A DNA stretch of 64,000 nucleotides, taken from the NCBI RefSeq assembly GCF_047511655.1, contig NC_133391.1, positions 126,426,384 through 126,490,383 of the forward strand, read 5' to 3'. This document shows positions 1 to 10,098 of this stretch, piece by piece (the first letter of the stretch is position 1; the number at the start of each line of letters is the position of its first letter). The notes under the pieces were generated by a model. It was not told where the DNA came from and searched no databases. It saw nothing but the letters and a program-made list of their open reading frames with translations. Position numbers and translations under genes: made by a program. Source of the DNA: Castor canadensis. Taxonomy: Eukaryota; Chordata; Mammalia; Rodentia; Castoridae.

Positions 1-69
1 TAGAGTTAGTTGCAACTGCAATGTAGAGGGTTAAGTGAGCAAATATACCTTGATAGTTAATTGTATGTG

Positions 70-180
70 GGGTTTTTTTTGGTGGGGGGAGGGTAGGAGT
101 GGTATTGGTGTTGGAACTCAGGACTTCGTGCTTGCAGAGGATGTGCTGTACCACTTGAGCTACACCTCCAATCTCAATTT
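70..180 (-). mobile_element. tRNA-derived (ID-like) SINE
   Basis: The minus strand reads tggaggtgtagctcaagtgg, then a diverged body ending gtcctgagttcc, with an A-rich tail seen as T/G-rich sequence at 70-85. Diverged copy. Confidence 0.75.
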
Positions 181-299
181 CATGTTTTATAATTGATGGA
201 AAGGTAATGTAGACATAACCCTGGAATTTATCTGATAGAAAATAATGAACTTTGCTGAGTAAATAACATAATTTTTGCTGTCTTATAGATGGCAATATA

Positions 300-991
300 A
301 CTCTGTACATTTTTATATTTATTAACCCTTTTTTAAAAAACTGAGTTTTTCAAAGTACAAATAACAGGCCCTTGAATAATATGGGAAGCAAGTAAAGTAC
401 TTTTAGGCTACACTTTTGGTAATACTGTGGTATAAAGTAAACCCTTATCTTATTTTAAGAATAGTTCATAATATTGCAGAGAAATGAAGCAGTTAGTGAC
501 GAGAAATCGTACATTATTGAGATATAAATAATGGTCCAGCGGCATCTACTTTTCTAATGCTCTGGTCCAATTAAATTTTACATGGCTTCTCTAATAAGTC
601 ATTTTGTTTTATTGGTTATAATGATAATATAGTTGTAATAGCTGAAAGAAAGTGTAAATTATGATTAAATACTACAGGATTTTTAAAGCTTTTTTAAGCT
701 AAATTAATTTTTTGTAAGCACCTGTTTTTACATCAATAAAAGTGAATATCAAACTATTGATATTAATTACCCTAGATTTGTCTTATTTTCTGTTGCTTAC
801 TGTGCTATGCTTATTTGTGAAGAAGCTATGCTTCTCACTAGCTCAGTTGCCAGTATTCAGTTAATGGAAGTGCTTTTTCCCCAAAAACAAACAGGCTCAC
901 ATGTTTAAAGGCTTTTCATTGTTTAAATTCATAGTAATGCTGGTATGTGTTCACTATTAGGTGGGAGTATAATAAATTTGTCTTTTTGTAG
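300..991. other. IPO11 intron, no recognised element
   Basis: A+T-rich intron upstream of exon A. No SINE, L1 or gene-like segment could be recognised by reading; the last 20 bases are the exon A polypyrimidine tract. Confidence 0.6.
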
Positions 992-1064
992 TGCTCTTTC
1001 AGAGGAGGAAAAATGTACATTGCGGGCAGGGCTCATCACCAACTTCAATGAACCTATAAGCCAG
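992..1064 (+). CDS. IPO11: IPO11 internal coding exon A
   Basis: Importin-11 is a karyopherin-beta nuclear import receptor; known cargoes of the family member include ubiquitin-charged UBE2E enzymes and RPL12. The exon starts after a T-rich tract ending tttttgtag and ends ccag before gtttgt. The first base is codon position 3; the rest reads ALSEEEKCTLRAGLITNFNE then PISQ, the N-terminal region of IPO11 (about residues 80-104 of the human protein, by recall). The reading continues in frame into the exon at 2832. It lies outside the inverted repeat. The 73-bp size and both splice sites fit a functional exon. Identification is by recall of the protein, not a search. Confidence 0.95.
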
Positions 1065-1152
1065 GTTTGTGACAAAATGCTCATTATTCCTTCTCTTGAA
1101 TTTTGCTGCTTTTCCAAATTAACTTTGTTTCATGGCATTAAAGATAAAATCT

Positions 1153-1244
1153 TACACTGGAGGTGTGGCTCAAGAGTAGAGTGCTTGCCTAGCAAGTACA
1201 AGGCCATGAGTTCAAACCCCAGTACTGCAAACAAACAAATTTCA
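1153..1244 (+). mobile_element. ID-like SINE
   Basis: cactggaggtgtggctcaag, then gtagagtgcttgcctagcaa and gagttcaaaccccagtactg, followed by a (caaa) tail. A and B boxes of a tRNA-derived promoter are recognisable. Confidence 0.85.
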
Positions 1245-2076
1245 TTACTTACATTTGTAATGATTATGTACAGCTTCTCTGCTGGTCTTTAAATTTGGAG
1301 ATCCAGTTACAGGTTTAAGAATTTGGTTAGATTTGGCTATTCATGACTTAAAATCTAGAAGTCATTTTACAGTGTATTTCTATACTTTGCAGCTTTCTCA
1401 GTTTTTGAGCTAGTGTTTCCAGCACATCTTTAAATAATTGTAGTCTTACTGCATAGAAATTAATTTTATTTAAACAGGAAAAAGAACACAATTTATTACA
1501 TGATTGAAGTATGGGAGTATGAAACTCCTAAATTTATTTTTGGTGATTTAATTTGTGTACTCTCTCCTCCTTGAAAACCAAGGATAGCTTCAGGTTTTTG
1601 TCTGTTTCCTGCATCTATTACATTTTTAATTCCCACTACTCTGTGACAAATAGATCATAAATGATATGGTTTTATTTTTTTCTTTTCCTGATTGTGAATT
1701 TCCTTCTAAGAATGAATTGTTTTGCTTATAGATTTAAAACTTCTTAAATATTTCCAAGGTGATATTATTTATTATACTTGATTTAAAAATGTGAATATTA
1801 AAGCACACTGTATTTGATAGTATTTCTGATGTAGTTTTATCTTGATCCTTTTAAATGATTTCAGCTCTCTGATTTGTAATTCCTTGACAAAGATAAAGGA
1901 GACTGGAGTTGGTCTCAGTAGGCAGGAGCTGGTTGCAGAGGGCTTTGGGTGGTTTAGAGATAAATCACTGCATATGTGTTCTGTCAGCCAGTATTTCAGA
2001 AATACCGATCTATAGAAATATCATAATTTATATAACTACTATTTGGTGATCATTTTTACACTTAGGGCAATGGTTC
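1245..2076. other. IPO11 intron between exons A and B, first part
   Basis: A+T-rich unique-looking intron. No element or gene recognised. Confidence 0.55.
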
Positions 2077-2176
2077 TTTTTTTTTCTTGGCAGTACTGGG
2101 GTTTGAATTTGAATTCAGGGCTCATGTTTGCTGGGTAGGTTCTTTACCACTTGAACCACATCCTCATCCCCTGGGT
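2077..2176 (-). mobile_element. ID-like SINE
   Basis: T run at 2,078-2,086, then ggcagtactggggtttgaat and accacttgaaccacatcctc: reverse complement of the ID-like body with its A tail on the left. Confidence 0.8.
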
Positions 2177-2488
2177 AGTGGTTTTTAAACTTGGAAACTG
2201 CAGAATCTCTTCACAATACTAAAGTTAAAGAGCTCATAAGTGGTATTTGTGATATTTACTGTATTAGAAATTAAAGCTGAGAATGTAAAGGTGTCAATTA
2301 ATTTTAAAATAATTAAACCAGATGTAAGAGCATTTTTTTAAATGAGCAGTAGCATTTCCCAAAGCAATAAAAATTTAGTGAGAAGAGTGACATTGTTTTA
2401 CATTTTTGCTTACATTTAATGTCTGGATAGTTAAAAGAGACATAGATTCTCATATTTGCTTTATTTTACTCTACTCTTGCAATAATTC

Positions 2489-2573
2489 TTTTTTTTTTTT
2501 TTTTTTTTTTGGTGGTTCTAGGTTATTGAAGTCAGGGCCTCATGCTTGCTAGGTCATTCTGCTAGCCCTTTTG
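2489..2573 (-). mobile_element. ID-like SINE, partly deleted
   Basis: A run of about 22 T, then gaagtcagggcctcatgctt and gctaggtcattctgctagcc: 3' part of the ID-like body in reverse. Confidence 0.75.
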
Positions 2574-2831
2574 TGATAATTCTTTTGGTGGAAGTTGTAT
2601 AAAGAAACCTTAGCTTTACATTGACGTGTAATTGGAAAAGGGACATTATAGACTCCTAAAAGGGTTCTAGAAGTCCATTGGCCAGTGTCTTAATAGTTCA
2701 GTGTAATTTTAATCAATTTTTGTCAAATATATACTTAGCTAAAAAGGTGATTTTGAAAGTAGGAATGCATTTCTTGTCCATTGCCTTGATTTCACATGTT
2801 TATTTCTGATGATTAATTTTTTTTTCTGTAG

Positions 2832-3035
2832 ATTGCAACTCAGATTGCAGTACTGATTGCAAAAGTCGCTCGGTTGGATTGTCCTAGACAATGGCCTGAA
2901 CTGATTCCCACTCTTATAGAGTCCGTTAAAGTCCAAGATGATCTTCGACAGCACAGAGCATTACTTACCTTCTATCATGTTACCAAGACACTGGCATCTA
3001 AACAACTGGCTGCTGATAGAAAACTGTTTCATGAT
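2832..3035 (+). CDS. IPO11: IPO11 internal coding exon B
   Basis: The 204-bp, phase-0 exon encodes 68 residues starting IATQIAVLIAKVARLDCPRQ and ending ADRKLFHD. This is the conserved HEAT-repeat N-terminal segment of importin-11 (about residues 105-172 in human). The acceptor is a long T tract ending ctgtag; the donor is gtaagt. It has no lesions and joins exon A upstream and exon C (27,959) downstream without a frame break. The intron to exon C is almost 25 kb because L1-A, N1 and the L1-C fragment lie in it. Confidence 0.96.
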
Positions 3036-3176
3036 GTAAGTTCTTCACATAGTTAAACTCGATTGTGAAAATTGTGCTATTTACATGAAAATGAATAAGC
3101 TTTATTGCTCTGTTAATATTTCGTTGAAGTATTGTGAAGACGTTGTAATTTTTAACTACAGTAACATGAAAGATCA

Positions 3177-3292
3177 TTTTTGAGATAGGAACTTATCTTG
3201 TAACTTAGACTGGTCTCAAACCCGAGATCCTGTTGGCTTAGCTTTCCATCACTAAGGCAGATGGTGCAGTGATGCACTATTGCTTAAGCCAG
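3177..3292 (-). mobile_element. Old B1-like SINE
   Basis: ttgagataggaacttatctt, gactggtctcaaacccgaga and gatgcactattgcttaagcc resemble a reversed, strongly diverged 7SL-derived monomer. Confidence 0.5.
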
Positions 3293-3996
3293 GATCACAT
3301 TTCATTCTCTTTATTTTTAATTCAATGGATTTAAAAGGCCAATCTTATGTTCATCTGAGGAAGTTGCATACAAGAGGAATTCTTTTTGATGCTCATAAGG
3401 TTATTTTTCAGTTCCTTGTCACTTTTGCTTGATTTCTAGCCAAGACTGAAGAGGTGGACATTTGATCTGCTCAAGTCTTTCTATGAATTGCTTTATGATT
3501 TTTTTTTCCTCACCTTTATCCCTACTTCAAACACTTCTACCTTGGGATCTTAGTTTTATGTAGGCAAGATTCCCAAAGTCAATCATCCAGAAGATTCTGG
3601 GTTGCAGTTAGCTCTTTATTATAAAGTCTGAATTCTTATTTTGGATTTCTCAAGATACACTCTCCTAATTTGTGTTGTTTGGTTTTCTGGTATAATTTAT
3701 AGTTTGCCAAACTACAAATTGTGGTCCAGTCAGGGTCCTTATTCAGGATAAATTGAGTGGATTAACTTCTTGCTTGGTGTTCTTGTGTGATTCTAGTTCC
3801 TTTCCATACAGAATGAAATATGGGTCTGCCTAGCATCTGGTACTTATACTTCAAGGGGAGTATTTATGGCATTGTGCTGAGTTATAATTATTGATTTACT
3901 TTTATAGATTACTACACTAAAACTTTTATAACTAGCTAGTAAAGAAAAGCACACATGACGGTTGGTGTTAAATAACTGTTTGTAAAATGAATAATC
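3293..3996. other. IPO11 intron after exon B
   Basis: No gene or clear repeat recognised; mixed A+T-rich intron sequence. Confidence 0.5.
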
Positions 3997-4105
3997 AGGC
4001 TAGTGGTATAGCCCAGTGTTAGAGTGTTTGGTTGCCTAATATGTGCAAGGCCATGGGTTTCATTCCCAGTACTGCAAAACCAAAACAAACAAAAAAACCC
4101 AAGAA
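3997..4105 (+). mobile_element. ID-like SINE
   Basis: caggctagtggtatagccca, tgcaaggccatgggtttcat and tcccagtactgcaaaacc, then an A/C-rich tail. Confidence 0.75.
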
Positions 4106-5162
4106 TAAGTAATGGGACACATGTTCTTAGATACTTGCTAGATTTCAGAGTGTTACAGTGTGAAACTTAAAAAAAAGAAAAAAGAGGATATTTTAGAGAT
4201 TATATAGAACTAAAAATACCTCGAAAGACATTTGGAATACTTCCTGCCATTTTGGAATGTAGTAGCTGAATCTGGAAACTTAGACTATATATAGTAGGCG
4301 CTAGGAAGCAGGTCTTGCCTAATGGGTTTGAGGTACAAAATGTGTGGTTCAATTGAAGGTAGCATATGTGGGAAGACTACTGTACAGAGCAATTTTGCTG
4401 GTTAAAGTTGCTCCTACTATTTTGGTAATCTGAGATATAGAAAATCTTCCTTTTAAAATGTTTACTTATAATACCAAGATGTTCTTAAAGTACCAAATTA
4501 ATTTCCCACCATCAAAGTATAAGCTCATAGTTGAGTTAGTTGCTATGAGTAGTGCAGGATATACTTAAAACTACCTGCTGCCGAGTGTGTCCCAAATGTT
4601 TTTATATTGTTTCTCCCCTCCATATTAAAATAGATTAAGTTTTTTGAGGGGGTGGCAAATTACAAAATGAATAGTTGAGCAAATTGTTTTCCAGTATCAA
4701 AATTGAGCTTGATTTGACACAAAAGTTTATTTTCTATAGAACAGTGTCTCTCCATCCAAACTTGAATATTAAAAAAGTTGATATTAATTAACTTCAGTTA
4801 GAATCAACCTTCTAGTCTGCTGAAGGCAAGGAAATTTAAGGTACAAATAGTAATTCTAATATAATTTTATGTTTATTAACTAAGTAATATCTCATAATCA
4901 TAATGTGTAATCTATAGAGGTATATGTTGTGGGAAATGAAGTAATCTAACCCTAAAAAAGATGAAAAGATCTTTTGAAACTACATGTCACTTATTTTTAG
5001 AAATAAGGGTGAGTAACAAGAAGATCTGTTTTCTAGGGAAGAACGAACAAGAAGAGACTTCTGTGATTCTTTAAAAATTTCCTTTCAGTTCTAGGGTTAT
5101 TTGATTCTGTGAATTTATGATCTTATTCATCTAGGTTAATCTGTTTAAGCATCATTAAAGTT
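4106..5162. other. IPO11 intron, no recognised element
   Basis: About 1 kb of A+T-rich intron without a recognisable exon, SINE or L1. Confidence 0.5.
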
Positions 5163-5290
5163 TTAATGGTGGAGACACTGGCACATGTGTATAGTCCCTG
5201 CTACTTAGGAGGTTGAGGCAGGATCACTTGAGCCTAGAAATTCAACTACAACCTGGGCAAGACTGTGTTTCAAAACAAAAGCAAAAGTTT
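5163..5290 (+). mobile_element. B1-like SINE
   Basis: gtccctgctacttaggaggt, tgaggcaggatcacttgagc and acctgggcaagactgtgttt are the 7SL-type landmarks, followed by an A-rich tail. Confidence 0.75.
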
Positions 5291-5346
5291 TGAAGTGGAA
5301 ATATTAGTAATAACATAATTTAAATGTGGATGTGTGTGTTTACTTT

Positions 5347-5430
5347 TTATTTCTTTTTGCAGTATTGGGATTGAATCCATGGCCTTGGGCATTCTAGGCA
5401 AGTACTGTATTACTAAGCTCCTTCACTAAA
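5347..5430 (-). mobile_element. ID-like SINE
   Basis: gcagtattgggattgaatcc, ggccttgggcattctaggca and attactaagctccttcacta: reverse of the tRNA-derived body, diverged. Confidence 0.65.
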
Positions 5431-5479
5431 ACAAAACAAAAACAAAAAAAAAAAACCAAACAAACAAAAAACCTTTATA

Positions 5480-6935
5480 TTTTAGGATAGCTTTAGCTTC
5501 ACAGTCATACTGAGTAGAAGGAACAGACATTTCTCAAAAAATAAACAGACAAAAACCCTGCCCTCAACACATGCATTGTCAACATTCCCCAGCAAAGTGG
5601 TACATTAGTTACCATTAATGAATTCATTGACACATCATTATTACCTAAGTGCATACTTTGCATTAGGGTTCACTCATGGCATAGTACCCTCTATCGGTTC
5701 AGACATGTAATGATGTGTACTTACCATCACAATGTCATACAGACTATATTCACCACCTTAAAAAAATCTTCTGTGTGCCGCCTGTTCATCCCTTCCATTT
5801 CCCATCTGCTTAGAACCACTGATTATGTTGTTGTCTATATAGTTTTGTCCTTTCCGGAATGTCATTTATTTGGGTTCAAACTCAGTACTGACTAAATAAA
5901 GAAATTAATAAGTAAAGACTGGAGGCGTGTTTCAATTGATAGAATGCCTGCCTACCAACTATGATGCCCTGAATTCAAACCCCACCATCACTAAAAGGAA
6001 AAAAAAGACAATATTCCTCAAACTAGCATTTCGTTGGAATCATACAGACTGCAACCTTTTCAAAATGTCTTCTTTCTCTTCATAATATACAATTAAGTTT
6101 CCTCTATGTCTTTTCATGATTTGATAGCTCATTTCTTTTTAGCTCTGAATAATATTCTATCACATGCATGTGCCACACAGTTTATCCGTTTGCCTACCGA
6201 AGGACAGCTTAGTTGCGTTCAGGTTTTGACAGTTATGAATAAGGCTGCTGTACCATTCATGTTCAGGTTTTCATGTGGATTTAAGTTTTCATATCCTTTG
6301 GATAAGTACCAAAGAGCATGATGGTTGGATCATATGATAAGAGTATGTTTAGTTTTTAAGAAGCTCCCAAACTGTCTTCCAAAGTGTACTAGTTTTGCAT
6401 TTCCACTAGCAGTAAAAGTTACTTTTGTTCCCTGTCTGCATTTGGTATTGTATTTTGGCCATTCTGGGAGTTCTGTTGTGGTAAGTCATTGTTACTTTTA
6501 TTTGCATTTGGCATATTAGGTGGAGTATTTTTTCCTTTACAATATATTTTTTTTGGTGACACGACTGTTAAATTTTTTAGCTTATTTATAAAATCAGGTT
6601 TGTTTTTGTTCTTGAGTTTTAAGTGTCATGTATGTCTTTTGTAAATATCTTTCCCCACTCTGTTTCTTTTCTTTTCATTCTCTTAACAGTTTTGTTGTGA
6701 AGAAATTGTTAATAAAGTACAGCTTATCAATTTTCTTCCATGGATGTATTTAACCTTTGGTGTTACAACAAAGACATCATTGTTAACTGGAAGGTATTTA
6801 GATTTTTCCATTGTTCTAGGAATTTTTGTAGTTTTGTGTTTTGCAGGATGTTTGCATCTTTAATCAAACCCAGAAATGAAGACTTTTATACATTTGGTTT
6901 ATTTCTTTTTCTTTGGTGGGTTCTTAACATGTAAT
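5480..6935 (-). mobile_element. Ancient L1 3' end
   Basis: Contains landmarks of the 3' part of old mammalian L1s in reverse, such as gataagtaccaaagagcatg, aagctcccaaactgtcttcc and gttttgcatttccactagca, then ggatgtttgcatctttaatc. No usable frames remain. An ID-like SINE is inserted at 5,918-6,010. It predates the rodent-specific L1s elsewhere in the window. Confidence 0.75.
5918..6010 (+). mobile_element. ID-like SINE inside the ancient L1
   Basis: gactggaggcgtgtttcaat, gaatgcctgcctaccaacta and tgaattcaaaccccaccatc, then an A-rich tail. Confidence 0.75.
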
Positions 6936-7045
6936 TAATATTTAATCTAGTAATACATTAGATTCTCTGGTATGCAATTTCAGTATAAGTTAAGAGTTTT
7001 TTAAGTTACAAGAATTCTCAAACATTCTTTTGTTGAGGAATAGTT

Positions 7046-7282
7046 TTACAAACTTCTGCATAACCTGCATTCATATTTAATAGCTCCCAGATGAGATTTC
7101 TCACATTCATCCCATTTCAAAACCTTCTTATACTCTTCACCCATATTTAAAAGTTTCCAATGTGCTGCAATGCTTACTTTTCTTCTTTGTTGCAGCAAAT
7201 CCTGACATGCCATTTCATCCAAAAATATTTCATTTTGAATCTGTAAAAGGTGTTTTACAACAGTAAAATAATATTTTTCCAT
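7046..7282 (-). other. Unrecognised open frame crossing the start of direct repeat copy 1
   Basis: A 78-codon minus-strand frame with MACQDLLQQRRKVSIAAHWK, KKVLKWDECEKSHLGAIKYE and a C-terminal CRLCRSL. I recognise no family. Only its first codons (7,216-7,282) are in the duplicated segment, and copy 2 does not keep it open. It is probably an old repeat or chance. Confidence 0.2.
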
Positions 7283-7639
7283 AACCAGTTTTTTTTAAGA
7301 ATATTTTAAAGCTAAATATTAGTGATTTTAAATTCTTCTACCTAGGATTCAATAGATATTAAACACCTAATGTATACAAGAGGTATGTACAGTCTTCAGG
7401 AAGACAAAAGGCACAAAGCATTACTTCATGGGGAAAGTCATAAAAATAGAAAATCCCAAAAGTCATTAAGAAGCTACTATAACCTACCACAGAAAAAAAC
7501 AAAATATATATTTCATTGTTATTATGTTCAAGGGTAAAACTTAGCAGAACTTTAAAAAAAGATGAAGGGTTTATGATGAATCATGTTTTCAGCAAATGGT
7601 ATATATATTATTCGGATGATAAAAAGAAAAGAATACTGA

Positions 7640-7856
7640 GCCTGATGCCCGTAAACCTGACTACTCAGGAGGCAGAGATCAGGAGATTCCTGGCTTGAAG
7701 CCAGCCCGGGGAAATAGTTTGCAAGACCCTATCTCAAAAAAACTAATAACAAAAAATGGGCTGGTGGAGTCTGAGTAGCTCAAGTGGTAGGAGTGCCAGC
7801 CTACCAAGCGCGAGGCCCTGAGTTGAAACACCAGTGCCATCAGAAACAAAAATACC
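7640..7856 (+). mobile_element. B1+ID dimeric SINE in repeat copy 1
   Basis: First monomer: ctgactactcaggaggcaga, gaagccagcccggggaaata, then an A-rich linker. Second monomer: gctgagtagctc-like start (gtctgagtagctcaagtggt), then gcgaggccctgagttgaaac and an A-rich tail. The same dimer is in copy 2 at about 19,290-19,500. Confidence 0.8.
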
Positions 7857-8296
7857 GTTTTTATGCTTCTTCAGAAAGGTCTTCCTAATAAGTTGTTACA
7901 TTTTCTAAACAAACAAATAAGAATCAGCTACTTGGACATGGGTTGGTATAAAATAAATCAGCCTCAAAGGAGAGGTATTCAGGTTTCCTCCTTATATGCT
8001 TATGACTTCATGATATGCTTCTTAGGAAAATTTCCAAATAGTTGAAATTATGAATATTAAGTTTGAGAATAACAAGATGGGACTTACATCATATAGCTAC
8101 AGTCTTTAAGATATTTACAATGTAGCAAAATTTTATTTTAAAGGCAAATGTGTCTTTATAACCACATCATTAAGTAGGTTAAATCTTGTTTTCACTTTTG
8201 TTTGGTTGACTTTACCACACTGCATGCCATTGTTGATTCTTAATCTTCTCTTTTGCTCTGCCAAATTTCATACTGGCTTTTAAAATACATTATTTG

Positions 8297-8398
8297 AGCT
8301 GAGCATCTTGGTCCTGCCTATAATCCCTGTACTTGGGAGGCTGAGGCAGGAGGCATCTTGAGTTTGAGGTCAACCTGAGCAATTAAGCAAGTCCCCGT
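8297..8398 (+). mobile_element. B1-like SINE at the L1-A insertion edge
   Basis: Landmarks gcctataatccctgtacttg, ggaggctgaggcaggaggca and gcaagtccccgtctta. The L1-A poly(T) begins right where the A tail should be. The partner at about 20,135-20,243 keeps the A tail, which is a plausible L1 endonuclease target. Confidence 0.8.
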
Positions 8399-10098
8399 CT
8401 TATTTTTTTTAATTGTTTTATTATTCACATGTGCATACAACGCTTGGGTCACTTCTCCCCCATGCCCCCACCCCCTCCCTTACCACCCACTCCGCCCCCT
8501 CCCTCTACCCCCTACCCCCTAAGTACCCAGCAGAAACTATTTTGCCCTTACCTCTAATTTTGTTGAAGAGAGAGTATAAGCAATAATAGAAAGGAACAAG
8601 GGTTTTTGCTAGTTGAGATAAGGATAGCTATACAGGGAGTTGACTCACATTAATTTCCTGTGCGTGTGTGTTTCCTTCTAGGTTAATTCTTTCTGATCTA
8701 ACCTTTTCTCTAGTTCCTGGTCCCCTTTTCCCATTGGCCTCAGTTGCTTTTAAGGTATCTGCTTTAGTTTCTCTGCGTTAAGGGCAACATATGCTAGCTA
8801 ATTTTTTAGGTGTCTTACCTATCCTCACCCCTCCCTTGTGTGCTCTCGCTTTTATCATGTGCTCAAAGTCCAATCCCCTTGTTGTGTTTGCCCTTGATCT
8901 AATGTCTGCATATGAGGGAGAACATACGATTTTTGGTCTTTTGGGCCAGAATAACCTCACTCAGAATGATGTTCTCCAATTCCATCCATTTATCAGCGAA
9001 TGATAACATTTCGTTCTTCTTCATGGCTGCATAAAATTCCATTGTGTATAGATACCACATTTTCTTGATCCATTCGTCAGTAGTGGGGCATCTTGGCTGT
9101 TTCCATAACTTGGCTATTGTGAATAGTGCTGCAATAAACATGAGTGTGCAGGTGCCTCTGGAGTAACCTGTGTCACAGTCTTTTGAGTATATCCCCAAGA
9201 GTGGTATTGCTGGATCAAATGGTAGATCAATGTTTAGCTTTTTAAGTAGCTTCCAAATGTTTTTCCAGAGTGGTTGTACTAGTTTACATTCCCACCAACA
9301 GTGTAAGAGGGTTCCTTTTTCCCCGCATCCTCACCAACACCTGTTGTTGGTGGTGTTGCTGATGATGGCTATTCTAACAGGGGTGAGGTGGAATCTGAGT
9401 GTGGTTTTAATTTGCATTTCCTTTATTGCTAGAGATGGTGAGCATTTTTTCATGTGTTTTTTGGCTATTTGAATTTCTTCTTTTGAGAAAGTTCTGTTTA
9501 GTTCACTTGCCCATTTCTTTATTGGTTCATTAGTTTTGGGAGAATTTAGTTTTTTAAGTTCCCTGTATATTCTGGTTATCAGTCCTTTGTCTGATGTATA
9601 GTTGGCAAATATTTTCTCCCACTCTATGGGTGTTCTCTTCAGTTTAGAGACCATTTTTTTTTTTTTTTGATGAACAGAAGCTTTTTAGTTTTATGAGGTC
9701 CCATTTATCTATGCTATCTCTTAGTTGCTGTGCTGCTGGGGTTCCATTGAGAAAGTTCTTACCTATACCTACTAACTCCAGACTGTTTCCTACTCTTTCC
9801 TGTATCAACTTTAGAGTTTATGGTCTGATATTGAGATCCTTGATCCATTTTGAGTTAATCTTGGTATAGAATGATATACATGGATCTAGTTTCAGGTTTT
9901 TGCAGACTGCTAACCAGTTTTCCCAGCAGTTTTTGTTGAAGAGGCTGCTATTTCTCCATCGTATATTTTTAGCGCCTTTGTCAAAGACAAGTTGGTTATA
10001 GTTGTGTGGCTTCATATCTGGGTCCTCTATTCTGTTCCACTGGTCTTCATGTCTGTTTTTGTGCCAGTACTATGCTGTTTTTATTGTTATTGCTTTGT
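8399..10098 (-). mobile_element. L1-A, 3' part (ORF2 C-terminus and 3' UTR)
   Basis: Minus-strand LINE-1. Its poly(A) appears as the T tract at about 8,401, followed inward by the purine-rich (G-rich on the minus strand) 3' UTR and degraded ORF2 C-terminal coding (FTIAKLWKQPRCP, YTMEFYAAMKKNEMLSFA). ORF2 is broken by several frameshifts, including an enlarged T run at 9,655-9,669. The element stops at the target site of N1 and resumes at 13,504. With the 5' part it makes a full-length L1 of about 6.9 kb. It carries older-subfamily variants also seen in the right-hand copy (for example gcgcc near 9,972). Confidence 0.93.
10082..10098. repeat. N1 target-site duplication, left copy
   Basis: tattgttattgctttgt, identical to 13,504-13,520. 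Removing N1 plus one copy restores continuous L1-A ORF2 sequence, matching the uninterrupted right-hand copy around 60,170-60,190. Confidence 0.95.

Larger units (their letters stand above)
7216..8398 (+). repeat. 1.2-kb direct repeat, copy 1, flanking L1-A
   Basis: Begins catccaaaaatattt and ends gtccccgtctta, directly against the L1-A poly(A) end. It aligns along its whole length with 18,746-20,243 in the same orientation; in the first 130 bp I count about 9% substitutions plus a 5-bp indel. Both repeats contain the same B1+ID dimer and the same terminal B1-like SINE. Copy 1 lacks the two short L1-tail insertions present in copy 2. Confidence 0.9.
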
